Shown here piece by piece: positions 1 to 9,110 of a DNA stretch of 25,273 bases. The notes under the pieces were generated by a model. It was given only the letters and a program-made list of their open reading frames with translations, ran no database searches and was not told the DNA's origin. How positions within the stretch are numbered: position 1 is the first letter of the stretch; each line of letters opens with the position of its first letter. The DNA is from a virus. The stretch covers positions 1 to 25,273 of IMG/VR virus record IMGVR_UViG_3300005935_000121. One strand, given 5' to 3'. The position numbers and the translations under genes were made by a program.

Positions 1-1
1 G

Positions 2-352
2 GGTGAGATTATGCATGATGGCGGTAAAGTATTACATAAGGGTGGATGTACTGATGGTTCTTGTGGAAGTGGTGATAATATTAAATCTGATGAGAGACAT
101 ATTCTTGCCCAGACAGGAGAATATATGCAACAGAGATCAGCAGTAGCATTTTACGGTAAGCAATTCATGGAAGATGTAAATAATAAGAAGTTTGATCCTT
201 CTGATAATAAGAGCAGTAGTAGTAATACTAGTGTTTCTAATATTACTTTCCAAATTAGTGCCTTAGATGGTGCTAGTGTAGAAGAGGTTGTATACGATAA
301 GATTATCCCTGCAATCAAAGAAGAACTAGAAAACAATAGGGCTACTCTATAA
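2..352 (+). CDS. Tail tape-measure-like protein, C-terminal fragment (5' end outside window)
   Basis: The frame is open to the window edge, so this is the 3' end of a longer gene; the ATG at 11 is probably internal. The visible residues begin GEIMHDGGKVLHKGG, followed by an ERHILAQTGEY..QRSAVAFYGKQFMEDVN segment. A His-x-Gly-Gly turn followed by a xxLLQxGExVxxRxAVxxYG block is the usual end of siphovirus and myovirus tape-measure proteins, which set tail length and are packed in the tail lumen. A Ser-rich linker (about residues 70-80) and an acidic tail follow. The stop overlaps the next start as TAATG, so the downstream tail gene is translationally coupled. The assignment rests on this short end motif and on position. 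Confidence 0.6.
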   Translation, partial: GEIMHDGGKVLHKGGCTDGSCGSGDNIKSDERHILAQTGEYMQQRSAVAFYGKQFMEDVNNKKFDPSDNKSSSSNTSVSNITFQISALDGASVEEVVYDKIIPAIKEELENNRATL

Positions 353-2121
353 TGGCTTTTAATACCGAAAAAAACAAACTACAATATGATATGTTGGTAA
401 AGATCAACACTACCCTTCCACTCTACTTGAGTGATAGGGATGTGGTGATTAATGAGATTCTATATGAGGGTAGAATACTTAATGTATCTGATCACAGGGA
501 ACAAATTAATAGTGGCTTTAACAGGAAGATAGCCTTTCCTATTGTGACCATTACACTAGCAAATAGTGACGGATACTTCAATGATTCCTTAAATAATTTA
601 GATAAGTTCTGGTCTATGGTTGAGGTTGAGATCTATACTGTAGAACGTGGTAGTGTATTTAATGAGGCTACAGACCTTAGATTTAAGGGATTTATAGAAT
701 ATAGTAATGGGATTATTATAAAGCCTGATACTATAACTGTGAAGATAACAGACTTTAGAAAGAAGTTTAATAAGAAAATTCCTGAAGATGTATTTACTAA
801 AGAAGAATTTAATAATTTACCAGAAGATATGGTAAATAAACCTATACCTATCCTTTTTGGAGACTGGACTGTAGATATTCCTAACAATACCAGAACAGCA
901 GAAGCTTTTGTGTTAGATTCCGGCAATCAAGGTGGTACAACACCGACAAATATTAAATGTATAGTTGGTAGACCTGGAGACACAGGGAATATTGGTTTTA
1001 TTGGTAATAGAGTTATGATTAAACATAGTGGATCAGCTTATAATTATTCACAATGTGAAGTAGCTTTTGATATCTCTGGTGATACAACAATAAATCTATC
1101 AGAAGGTACATTTGAGATAGACGTAAATAGTTGGAATAGAACCAATGATCCTGGAACATGGGAAGGTTCACACAATGATAAAGTTTATTTATTTAATAAT
1201 AAAGATAAATTCTTTATTCAGTGCCAAGGAAACACAGATACTACTCTTATTACAAATCCAATAATACTAATCAAACATATTCTTATTGAATATGGTGATA
1301 TGGCAGATGAAGACTTCGATACTGATTCTTATGATATACTAGTAGACTACTTTTCTTCTGGGGAAAATGGTAAAGTAAGAAAACAAATTGTTAAGCAAGA
1401 GAAATTATGGGATATTATAGGAGACTTAGCATGGGAGTTTGGTGTTGATATTTATAACAAAAATGGTACTGTAGCTTTCTTATTAAAAGAAAATAGACAA
1501 GCATCATCTTCTACTATAGCAGATGTTATTGATGACGATTTTGTACAGAACAAAATACAATTAAATATAAATCCTGAAAATATATATGTCACTAAGGTGA
1601 CATCTAAATACAGACATGACCCTAATGCTAACACTTATACCAAGACATATGAGTTGGCAGCAGACATTACTAAATTACCTATGAATGGCCTCACTATTAA
1701 ACAAGAGAGAAAAGTGGAGTTTAAATGGGCATATGAATGGATTGCTATTATGAGCCGTTCAGTAGAACTTATTAGTTCTTATGCTAAACTTAATAAGGTT
1801 TATACCTTTACTTTAGGTTTCAAAGGATTAAACTGGGATGTAGGGTCTTTACAAGCTATCACTAACTCCGCTTTAAATCTTGATACTGTAGATATTTATG
1901 TGAGATCTATTAAAAAGAATTATATAAAAGGAACTGTGGAAATAGTTGCATATGATGCGTATTTAAGAGATAATGTAGGTAGGTGGACTGAGGATTATCA
2001 AGATAATTGGACAGATTCATCTGAAGCAGATAGGATCTATTGGGGATTCGCTACAGATAATACTGGTAATGCAGATCCATTAGGCACAGACTCACAAGAT
2101 TCCACATGGACAGTATCTTAA
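352..2121 (+). CDS. Putative tail hub/baseplate structural protein
   Basis: A 589-residue protein that starts within the TAATG overlap with the tape-measure gene. Residues about 20-150 are beta-rich with a pattern of loading/hub proteins (VEVEIYT..., LRFKGFIE, ITVKITDFRKKFNKKIP), followed by KPIPILFGDW, a short motif seen in tail hub proteins of several siphoviruses. The C-terminus is rich in Trp, Asp and Gly (DRIYWGFATDNTGNADP). No enzymatic motif was seen. The place right after the tape measure is where distal tail and hub proteins are usually encoded, so a role at the tail tip or baseplate is inferred from synteny more than from sequence. It could also be the N-terminal platform for the appendage proteins encoded downstream. 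Confidence 0.5.
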   Translation: MAFNTEKNKLQYDMLVKINTTLPLYLSDRDVVINEILYEGRILNVSDHREQINSGFNRKIAFPIVTITLANSDGYFNDSLNNLDKFWSMVEVEIYTVERGSVFNEATDLRFKGFIEYSNGIIIKPDTITVKITDFRKKFNKKIPEDVFTKEEFNNLPEDMVNKPIPILFGDWTVDIPNNTRTAEAFVLDSGNQGGTTPTNIKCIVGRPGDTGNIGFIGNRVMIKHSGSAYNYSQCEVAFDISGDTTINLSEGTFEIDVNSWNRTNDPGTWEGSHNDKVYLFNNKDKFFIQCQGNTDTTLITNPIILIKHILIEYGDMADEDFDTDSYDILVDYFSSGENGKVRKQIVKQEKLWDIIGDLAWEFGVDIYNKNGTVAFLLKENRQASSSTIADVIDDDFVQNKIQLNINPENIYVTKVTSKYRHDPNANTYTKTYELAADITKLPMNGLTIKQERKVEFKWAYEWIAIMSRSVELISSYAKLNKVYTFTLGFKGLNWDVGSLQAITNSALNLDTVDIYVRSIKKNYIKGTVEIVAYDAYLRDNVGRWTEDYQDNWTDSSEADRIYWGFATDNTGNADPLGTDSQDSTWTVS

Positions 2122-2142
2122 ATATAAGAGGACAAACAAACA

Positions 2143-2862
2143 ATGGCAATTCCAAGTAGTAATAACTACCAATTTACAGAAGACAAAGAAGTTGAAGTAG
2201 GAGATCCTATGGCTGCTGCCGATTACGGCAATAAGATGGCTAGTAATACAGATTATCTTAAAGAAGCTAAATGTTGGGGATTCGATGGTAATAGTGATAA
2301 TGGTAATAGTAGAGCTTCAGAGCTTATGGAAACAGGTGTTATTCATATTATAAAAAAGATCCCTATCTATGAAGATAGTGATACAGAGGCTGCTGTTATT
2401 GTGGATATATCAGATGGTTTACCATACAATGCTGATGGTTTAAAATATAGAATGCTAACACTTATACCAAGACTTATTGCTATTGGGGATGGCTCACATG
2501 ACACAACAGACTTCATTCCTAGTGGTTCCCTAGATGCAACCTTAGCCTCTAATATAACTACTGGTGCTAATAATGACGCTAATACATTCTCTTTCGACTT
2601 CCTTTATCCAGGCCCAGGAGTAGATATTAATGATATTCATACATATAATAGTGAATATCAAATGAAGTTTGAAAACACATTTACTTCTGCCTCTATAGAT
2701 TTAAATATTTGGGTAAATAATTCAGGTTCAGCAACTGGTAATTCTGCTGCTGGTGATGCTGGTGATTTAATGTGTATTTTAAGAGAGGAATCAGGTGGAT
2801 ATGATGAATATCTATTAGTAATGACAGTTATTTATGGTCCTAAATGGGCTTCTATTTCATAA
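2143..2862 (+). CDS. Tail-module protein, paralogue A1
   Basis: A 239-residue protein of unknown fold. It is preceded by an AAGAGG ribosome site about 12 bases before the ATG. It shares a clear pattern with the next protein: a YxFxEDxxV N-terminus, NTDYLKxAxxWGFxGNxDxG near residue 40, an HIIKxxP segment, a G.RY.xxTLxxR segment, Asn/Gly-rich turns, GDLMC near residue 205 and a YDxYLxxxxxxYxPxW end. The shared ends suggest one compact domain duplicated in tandem. Its position in the tail operon, secreted-like composition (few Lys/Arg, many Asn/Gly/Ser/Asp) and lack of catalytic motifs fit a structural tail or appendage subunit. Function is otherwise unknown. Confidence 0.6.
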   Translation: MAIPSSNNYQFTEDKEVEVGDPMAAADYGNKMASNTDYLKEAKCWGFDGNSDNGNSRASELMETGVIHIIKKIPIYEDSDTEAAVIVDISDGLPYNADGLKYRMLTLIPRLIAIGDGSHDTTDFIPSGSLDATLASNITTGANNDANTFSFDFLYPGPGVDINDIHTYNSEYQMKFENTFTSASIDLNIWVNNSGSATGNSAAGDAGDLMCILREESGGYDEYLLVMTVIYGPKWASIS

Positions 2863-2871
2863 GGATATAAT

Positions 2872-3666
2872 ATGAGTTTACCAAATACAAATCATCCACT
2901 TGATACCGGATACGATTTTCATGAAGATCAGGTAGTTCTGCCTAATCAAGGTACTAAAGAGGTATTTTTTGATAATTTAGCTGAGAATACAGATTATCTA
3001 AAGAAAGCTAATATGTGGGGATTTAATGGTAATAATGATATTGGGGCCACTAGAACATCTAAACCTACTACAGCCTCATCTAGTATAGGCACAATAGGCT
3101 TAGGTACTGGTTTCTTTCATATTATTAAAGAAGTACCTGAGCACTCTTCAGAGCCAACAACACTAATAGATGCATCACAAGGATTACCAGATGATATTTG
3201 GGGTCTGAGATATAAAATAATCACTCTTAATCTTCGTGTTGTAGTTACGCAGGTAAATTCAGATTCTAACCCATGGAGTTTTATTCCTGGTGGTTTACAA
3301 GATAGTGTATTAGCTTCTAATAAATCCATGAAGGGTGAAACAGCTTCAGGCGATTTCGATGGAGACGAACAACATACGTTTAATCCAGAAATGCTATATA
3401 GTGGTGAGGGTATTGATCCTAATATTCCTCCTTCTTGGGGTAATGGTTATATCCAAGAATGGTCACATCAATTTGATTTATTAAAACCAATTTATCCATA
3501 TACAGGAACTGTAGATTTCTTTATTTGGGTGTCGGGTAGTAACAGTGGCTCCGGTAAACCTGGAGATTTGATGTGTGTAGCAAACGAAATACAAAACCAG
3601 CACTATTATGACAAATACTTAATCATCCTTTCTGGATTTTACGCTCCTATGTGGGAAACAGTATAA
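2872..3666 (+). CDS. Tail-module protein, paralogue A2
   Basis: A 264-residue homologue of the upstream protein, sharing ENTDYLKKANMWGFNGNNDIG, FHIIKEVP, the SFIPGG/SVLAS region, GDLMCV and the YYDKYLIILSGFYAPMW end. It is longer mainly because of insertions around residues 60-75 and 170-200. An AAGGA site lies a few bases before the ATG, and its stop abuts the next start (TAAATG). Both copies are intact and fairly diverged, so the duplication is old or the two serve different places in the tail. Structural role inferred from context only. Confidence 0.6.
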   Translation: MSLPNTNHPLDTGYDFHEDQVVLPNQGTKEVFFDNLAENTDYLKKANMWGFNGNNDIGATRTSKPTTASSSIGTIGLGTGFFHIIKEVPEHSSEPTTLIDASQGLPDDIWGLRYKIITLNLRVVVTQVNSDSNPWSFIPGGLQDSVLASNKSMKGETASGDFDGDEQHTFNPEMLYSGEGIDPNIPPSWGNGYIQEWSHQFDLLKPIYPYTGTVDFFIWVSGSNSGSGKPGDLMCVANEIQNQHYYDKYLIILSGFYAPMWETV

Positions 3667-5223
3667 ATGCCAATCTTTTTAAGCACAGGTTTTAACGATG
3701 AAACTATAGGGACAGTTCCGTCTAATGATGTAGGAACATGGTCAGTAGTAAATGATGTAACTGTTGAACTATGGGAAAATATGTTTGTTGGACATCCTAG
3801 TTATTTTGAGACTCAAACACTAGAATTTAATCCTACAGCCATTCTTAATGCTAAGGCAGATTATGATTTTCCTTATGGTGGAACTACAACAGGATATGTA
3901 TATGGAAATATAGCCATAAGTACTGACCTTGCTAATGGTAGTGGTTTTGAAATAGTATATGGTCAAGTATCTCCTGATTTATCTATCGCTCATTTTAATA
4001 TAAATACCAGCGGTTATATGGAGACAGTTTTACCTGATGGTTCTACTGAATTATTATATACACCTTCCGGTTTTCCAAATAATCCAGCGACTATAACTAC
4101 TCCAATAGGACAGGAGTATACTTATTTTTATACAAAAATAAACATGGATAACAAAACCTATATATTAGAAAATAAAGGAAATATTTTAGGTTATAATAAT
4201 AATGGTGTATATACGACAAATATACCATTTAGACATAGTACTGCTGCTATCTGTAATACTATATATCTCAATAAAGAGAGTGGAACAACTTGGGCTGCTA
4301 ATGTATTATGGATATCTATTACTGGTGGTGATAATGTTATAGCAAACCCTGATAAGTTTACGTTAATATCTCCATTCGAATTAGATAATACTACTGTTAC
4401 TTCCAGTTATTATTATGAAAATTCTAGTGGACCTGGACCTATTAATACAACACCTAACGAGAAAAGTGTTTATACTAGTGGACAAAATGTACTAAAGGAA
4501 GCTGCTAGTTTAAAATGGGAATCAAAAGATACAGATTTTGGAAGTCATAGACTGTTATTTGATTTCGGTGCTGGTAATACAGAAGAGTTGGGATATATTG
4601 GGTTATTTAATCATAATTTTGATGAAGTAAGTAGTCCAGATACTGGAACAATTGGACATATTTATATAGTTGCTGGAGATGTATTAGCAGATTTATGGAC
4701 ACAACCAGATCTTCTTATTGATGTATCTACACAACAGTTTCTAGATCCTATTTCTGGCTTCTTACCAGATCATACAGCTAGAAGATATTACGGTATTGAA
4801 ATAGCTATAGCTTGGGGTTCCTTATCTTCTATAGATAATCTATCAATTGGTAGAGTAGCTGGAGCTACGGCATCACAAATATGGACTCCAAATATAGATC
4901 CATCAATCGACTATAAGTGGGCAGATATAGATCAGTCCTTTACTAGACAACTAAAGAATAATACTCTCTTTTATAGAGAGAAATCTAACCGTAGAAAATT
5001 TGATGTACGTTGGAACTTCTTAGAAGCACCAGATCAAGAAACTCTTAGAACACTATGGAGAGAAGCTGGAGGGCATTCACAATATATTTGTATGTTAGAT
5101 CCAGATGACAGGCCACAGACATATACAATCCTATGTTATATAGGAGGTAATGCTCTCGTTCTTAATAGAAAATGTCATAAAGGTGCTGGTTTAGCTCTTT
5201 CATTCGATGAGGTTGTGGAATAA
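3667..5223 (+). CDS. Large tail/appendage protein, paralogue B1
   Basis: A 518-residue protein. The N-terminal part (about 1-220) looks like a jelly-roll or concanavalin-like beta domain: an F.DETIGT.P start typical of phage LamG-like domains, many Gly/Ser/Thr turns and aromatic strands. From about residue 230 a block begins with LISPFELDNTTVTSS and runs through a LLFDFGAGNTEELGYIGLFNHN segment to a C-terminal QETLRTLWREAGGHSQYICMLDPDDRPQ region; all three are mirrored in the next gene. No signal peptide, membrane segment or enzyme motif was seen. It is most likely a receptor-facing or structural tail protein. The gene starts immediately after the previous stop and ends in a TAATG overlap with its paralogue. 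Confidence 0.55.
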   Translation: MPIFLSTGFNDETIGTVPSNDVGTWSVVNDVTVELWENMFVGHPSYFETQTLEFNPTAILNAKADYDFPYGGTTTGYVYGNIAISTDLANGSGFEIVYGQVSPDLSIAHFNINTSGYMETVLPDGSTELLYTPSGFPNNPATITTPIGQEYTYFYTKINMDNKTYILENKGNILGYNNNGVYTTNIPFRHSTAAICNTIYLNKESGTTWAANVLWISITGGDNVIANPDKFTLISPFELDNTTVTSSYYYENSSGPGPINTTPNEKSVYTSGQNVLKEAASLKWESKDTDFGSHRLLFDFGAGNTEELGYIGLFNHNFDEVSSPDTGTIGHIYIVAGDVLADLWTQPDLLIDVSTQQFLDPISGFLPDHTARRYYGIEIAIAWGSLSSIDNLSIGRVAGATASQIWTPNIDPSIDYKWADIDQSFTRQLKNNTLFYREKSNRRKFDVRWNFLEAPDQETLRTLWREAGGHSQYICMLDPDDRPQTYTILCYIGGNALVLNRKCHKGAGLALSFDEVVE

Positions 5224-6785
5224 TGGCAAAGACACTACATAATACAGACTTCGAATCAGAAACTATTGATACCTTTCCCACAGGGGCAGGGGATACTGGT
5301 GGTGGTTCTTGGGATGAATATCCTGTAGCTGAAGGAACTATCTTAATTAAAGACGATCCTGGAGCAGCTCATGGTAAGACCTTATCAGTAGATAGTGGTA
5401 GTGTAACTACAGGTAGTAGGCTATATGCTACTTATACATTTGATGAGCTTATTACCAATGGTGCTTATACAATAACCTGGAAGATGATGCGTCCTAATAT
5501 TGGTCCCGCTGAAGATGTAGGTATTATTTTATCTTCTGGAAGTAGGAGTCGTGCACAAATCCTTATTAAGATCAAGAACAGTGGTGTATTTCAGTTTGTT
5601 GGCTTTACAGGTGCATTGGATATGTATTCTGAAGCCAACTATCCTACTACTACAACTAATGCAACTGCCAATACTTGGTACTCTTGTATTTGCGTAGCTG
5701 ATAATTCTACTGGATTATGTACTATTACTATAGATGGTGTTCCTCAAGGATGGGACTTCTCAGGTACATGGAAATCTTCATTCCCTCTAGGGCAGGTTAG
5801 TACACCTATTCTTTATGGTTATGTTAATAAGATCAGTTATTATACAACTAATACAGCAAGTCCTCAATTGGGATATTTCGATGATTGCTCTGTAGTATGG
5901 GATTCAACTGATAGTGTTCAAGATACACCTCCAACTAAGATAACTATTGTATCTCCCTTTTCTTTGGATAGTGCTACTGTAACTAGCTACAAAGACACTT
6001 CTACTCCTAATGTGGCAGGTCTTGGTTCCCTAGAAGGAAGTAATACCCTCTACCCTTCAGTAGGTAGAAAATGGTATTCAGAAGATACTGATAACACATA
6101 TCACAAGGTTTCATTTGACCTTGGAGAAGATAATGAAGAAACACTTCGTTACTTCGCTATCTTTAATCATAATTTAGATGAGATAGCTAATCCAGATGTA
6201 ACAGGAAGCTTTGCAGGACTTAGAATTATAGGAGGTAACTCCATATCTAGTGGTATTATAAATAGTCCAGAATTGAATTTAGATATCTTTGACCAAAAGA
6301 ACTTAGATCCAATTATTGCATGGCTACCAGATCATACAGCTTGCAGATATTACAACCTAGAAGTATTGTTTATTACTGGACCTATTAATAGTATTAATAA
6401 TATCCAGATAGGTAGGATTGTAGGAGCTACTGAAGATGAAATATGGACTCCTGATGATGAATTTTATTACCAATATAAGTGGGAAGATGTATTCCCCGCT
6501 GATATGGTAACAATGGAGAGCTATAGTAGGCAAGCTAGATATCATTCATTATTTAAGCAACTTTCTCTCTCTTGGCCTTGGTTAAATAAATCAGATCAAG
6601 AAGATTTAAGAACCTTATTTGCAGATTCTGGTACACATAAACAGTATGTAGTAATGTTAGACGCTACCAATAGACCACAAGAATATACTCTTCTAGGATA
6701 TATGAATAGAAGTTCTATAAATATGAGTAGATATTGCTCAGAAGGTTCTAATATTAATACTTCATTTAGAGAAACGGTGGAATAA
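5223..6785 (+). CDS. Large tail/appendage protein, paralogue B2
   Basis: A 520-residue protein paralogous to the preceding one, almost equal in length. Shared landmarks are FESETIDTFPTG at the start, IVSPFSLDSATVTSY near residue 240, KVSFDLGEDNEETLRYFAIFNHNLDE, LPDHTACRYYNLE, IGRIVGATEDEIWTPD, and SDQEDLRTLFADSGTHKQYVVMLDATNRPQEYTLLGY at the C-terminus. The N-terminal 220 residues diverge more than the C-terminal half, as expected if the N-terminal lectin-like domain contacts variable surface sugars and the C-terminal half assembles on the particle (inference). It is coupled to both neighbours by TAATG overlaps. Confidence 0.55.
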   Translation: MAKTLHNTDFESETIDTFPTGAGDTGGGSWDEYPVAEGTILIKDDPGAAHGKTLSVDSGSVTTGSRLYATYTFDELITNGAYTITWKMMRPNIGPAEDVGIILSSGSRSRAQILIKIKNSGVFQFVGFTGALDMYSEANYPTTTTNATANTWYSCICVADNSTGLCTITIDGVPQGWDFSGTWKSSFPLGQVSTPILYGYVNKISYYTTNTASPQLGYFDDCSVVWDSTDSVQDTPPTKITIVSPFSLDSATVTSYKDTSTPNVAGLGSLEGSNTLYPSVGRKWYSEDTDNTYHKVSFDLGEDNEETLRYFAIFNHNLDEIANPDVTGSFAGLRIIGGNSISSGIINSPELNLDIFDQKNLDPIIAWLPDHTACRYYNLEVLFITGPINSINNIQIGRIVGATEDEIWTPDDEFYYQYKWEDVFPADMVTMESYSRQARYHSLFKQLSLSWPWLNKSDQEDLRTLFADSGTHKQYVVMLDATNRPQEYTLLGYMNRSSINMSRYCSEGSNINTSFRETVE

Positions 6786-7579
6786 TGTCACGAGTAAGCT
6801 TAAACAGGATCATAACACCGGGAAGATCTAATATCTTTCCCGGAGTAGGAGGAGATCCTTATCTTGACGATTTAGTTTGGCAAGCAAAGTGCCAAGATGG
6901 TATTACTGGCTATCCTACACTTACAGACTCGGTGGCCGGAAACAACGCAACCATCTACAGCGCTGGAGATACAATTACCTATCCTGGCTCTCCTGCACAA
7001 GTTTATCCTTATTTCGATGGGGTGAACGATTACGCCACGGCGGGCAACGTGGCAGCGGCGAACATACAAAACAATCTCGCCATCTGCATGTGGATCAACG
7101 AATCGCCCGCTCTGAGCGGAGTCCGGTTCTTTGGTGGCAAGGTGAATTTAGCGGGCCACCGGCAATACTATTTATATCGGTATAACGCCAAGTACAGGTT
7201 CAACGTTTCCGCCGACGGAGCAAATACAACATCTGTGAGTTTCGACAACGGATCAAGGATCTCAGGCCGGGATGTCTTTCTGTGCGGGGTGTATCGATAC
7301 GACCTTCACACCTCTTCAGAAATGAGATTATTTATGAACGCCGCCGACCCCGGAGTGCTTCAGCTAATCGGCACCTCAAGTATAGCCGTCGGACCATTGT
7401 ACGCCAGTTCAACGGCCCAGCTGTCCATTGCCGCCGGATATGACGGATCGTCATTCACGTATTTCAACAACATGAACCTCAAGCGAATGGAAATATTCAA
7501 CGTGGACGCATCACGAATCGACGACTGGATTGACGGAACAAATCCGGGGTTTCGGTTCGCAGCAGGGAGCGGACAATGA
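6785..7579 (+). CDS. LamG/concanavalin-like lectin-domain tail protein, composite gene
   Basis: A 264-residue protein. Residues 1-45 are a phage-like leader. Residues about 60-260 read as a LamG/concanavalin A-like fold: YPYFDGVNDYATAGN, a CMWINESP strand, GKVNLAGHRQYYLYR, MRLFMNAADPG, LSIAAGYDGSSFTYFNNMNLKRMEIFNVD. The phrase YFDGVNDYA is typical of these carbohydrate-binding domains in phage tail proteins. Base composition changes inside the gene: from about 7019 to 7575 the DNA is roughly 50-58% G+C with CGN/GCC/AAC-rich codons, while flanking genes are near one third G+C. The shift ends exactly at the ATGA overlap with the next gene. I infer a recently acquired receptor-binding domain joined to a resident N-terminus. 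Confidence 0.65.
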   Translation: MSRVSLNRIITPGRSNIFPGVGGDPYLDDLVWQAKCQDGITGYPTLTDSVAGNNATIYSAGDTITYPGSPAQVYPYFDGVNDYATAGNVAAANIQNNLAICMWINESPALSGVRFFGGKVNLAGHRQYYLYRYNAKYRFNVSADGANTTSVSFDNGSRISGRDVFLCGVYRYDLHTSSEMRLFMNAADPGVLQLIGTSSIAVGPLYASSTAQLSIAAGYDGSSFTYFNNMNLKRMEIFNVDASRIDDWIDGTNPGFRFAAGSGQ

Positions 7580-7818
7580 GCACTTATTTCCACATTGATC
7601 CAGGTGACGTTCCATGGCCTCCAATATTTGAGAAGGTATATCTTAGACACCAATATACAATATTAGAAGATGGTACATGCTTAGGAGAAGCAGTATTAAC
7701 AGAAGATGAGATATCTTTACTTATAGAAGCTGGTGGTGTTATAATAGGCGATATAAACGATATCCATGAGTGGATTTCAAACAATAGGGATCTATTCCCA
7801 GAACAAGAGGAAATATAA
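7576..7818 (+). CDS. Small tail-operon protein
   Basis: An 80-residue acidic protein without recognisable domain. Its start overlaps the stop of the lectin gene (ATGA), and its stop overlaps the start of the next gene (TAATG). Codon use returns at once to the AT-rich type of the phage. The two halves, VYLRHQYTILEDGTCLGEAVLTEDEISLLIEAGG and IGDINDIHEWISNN, suggest a small mixed alpha/beta fold. Sitting between a receptor-binding type protein and another appendage protein, it could be an assembly chaperone or a small structural subunit, but nothing in the sequence proves either. Confidence 0.5.
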   Translation: MSTYFHIDPGDVPWPPIFEKVYLRHQYTILEDGTCLGEAVLTEDEISLLIEAGGVIIGDINDIHEWISNNRDLFPEQEEI

Positions 7819-9110
7819 TGGCACAAACAGTCACTTTTATGCTAACAAGTAGCAGCGCAGCCGTAACAGGTGCTGTTAATGCAGATTTCACTAAGGTATT
7901 ATACCGTGATGGTGGTTCTACTAGTGAGATTGTGGTGGTAACAGAACTAGCAAATGGGGCTTATAAAGCCACATATACCGCCGTAAGCGTTGATAAATAC
8001 CACCTATTCGTATCTCACGCTAACGACATCAATGGTTCTGCTGCTGGTGTGACATTTGATTGGGATCTAGATGTAGTAGGACAGATTGAGGACGTATGTA
8101 TCTTCCATCCTTCCGCACCAACAATATTAGATGGATCGGCATTAGATGCTGATGAACTATCATTCCCATTATGTTTCCCACAGATCCCAGGATTTGCAGG
8201 ACTAATCCCTGAAGGAGAGTTCGCCCTTACCGGTATTGTGTCCTCTACTATCATCAGAGGGACAACTGAAATAGACTTAGCAGATGGTGGGGATCTTACT
8301 TATACTTTCGGTGCTCTAATGTGGATGCCAACAACTGAACAGGTAGCTTTAATGCTCCCTGGAGATATTATTGCACTATCCGCTTCTGTATCTTGTACTC
8401 ATAACGGGGTAATATCTAGATCTCCGCCGATCACTCTCTTTAACCTCATCACCCGAGAAGAGAACATTGAGAAGTCAGGTATTCTTGGTAGTAAATATGC
8501 CCTAACTATTCCAGTCGTGGACGGTAGTGCTAATCCTGTAACAGGAGCTTTACTACAAATTAGAGATACTTCTGATAATAAAAAGACTCAAGGTGTAACC
8601 AGATCAGCAGATGGTAAGAAAGTATTCCTCTCAGATGATGGTACATTCAGAGTATATCCTTCTAAGACAGGATATAGCTATGCTGCCTCTCTAGGATATG
8701 TGGAAGTAACAGTAGACGGAGCAGATATAACAGCTTCTAATATTGTTCTAGCAGAAATTGCAACTAGTGCTCCTGCTGATCCAAGTAAGTGTAATGTCTA
8801 CCTTAACCTACAAGATGCTGGTAGTGCAGATACAAATGCTGTAATCACAATGGAACTATTCGATAGACCAAATGGTATTGGTACTGAAGATGATCAACCA
8901 ATTCTAACTTCAAGCGGAACTGAAACCTTTGTTCATCAGGGTTCTGGTGAATATATTGCTGAAGTAAATAGAAATGCTACCTATAAGATTAAGGGTGTAG
9001 ATCCAAAACTCACAGAACGTAACTCTATTGTTACGGTAGCTAATTGGGGTCAGGCAAGGATCTATTTCAATACTGCTAACAAAGAAGTGGTAATTAAGGA
9101 AATCACCTAA
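7818..9110 (+). CDS. Appendage/tail protein with Ig-like beta domains
   Basis: A 430-residue beta-rich protein. Residues about 1-95 form an N-terminal domain (TVTFMLTSSSAAVTGAV...YRDGG...ANGAYKATYTA) with the pattern of a beta-sandwich platform. Residues about 215-310 (ALTIPVVDGSANPVTGALLQIRD..., DDGTFRVYPSKTGYSY, VEVTVDGADI) resemble a carboxypeptidase-regulatory-like or Ig-like domain, common in phage appendages. A third beta domain follows (CNVYLNLQDAGSADTNAVITMELFDRPNG). No catalytic motif was seen. A structural or host-contact role is inferred from fold type and operon position. It starts and ends in TAATG overlaps, so it is coupled on both sides. Confidence 0.5.
   Translation: MAQTVTFMLTSSSAAVTGAVNADFTKVLYRDGGSTSEIVVVTELANGAYKATYTAVSVDKYHLFVSHANDINGSAAGVTFDWDLDVVGQIEDVCIFHPSAPTILDGSALDADELSFPLCFPQIPGFAGLIPEGEFALTGIVSSTIIRGTTEIDLADGGDLTYTFGALMWMPTTEQVALMLPGDIIALSASVSCTHNGVISRSPPITLFNLITREENIEKSGILGSKYALTIPVVDGSANPVTGALLQIRDTSDNKKTQGVTRSADGKKVFLSDDGTFRVYPSKTGYSYAASLGYVEVTVDGADITASNIVLAEIATSAPADPSKCNVYLNLQDAGSADTNAVITMELFDRPNGIGTEDDQPILTSSGTETFVHQGSGEYIAEVNRNATYKIKGVDPKLTERNSIVTVANWGQARIYFNTANKEVVIKEIT

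Noticed and set aside
6877-7185. A 102-codon frame on the plus strand within the lectin gene
   Set aside because: It lies out of frame in the GC-rich patch, where stop codons are rare by chance; its product is Arg/Ser-rich low-quality sequence and it has no ribosome site.
6785-7579. A diversity-generating retroelement acting on the lectin domain
   Set aside because: No reverse transcriptase gene and no template-repeat copy of the 3' end was seen in the window.
7360-7653. A 97-codon frame on the minus strand opposite the lectin and small tail genes
   Set aside because: Antisense to two coupled genes on the plus strand, without promoter or ribosome site; again a by-product of the GC-rich patch.
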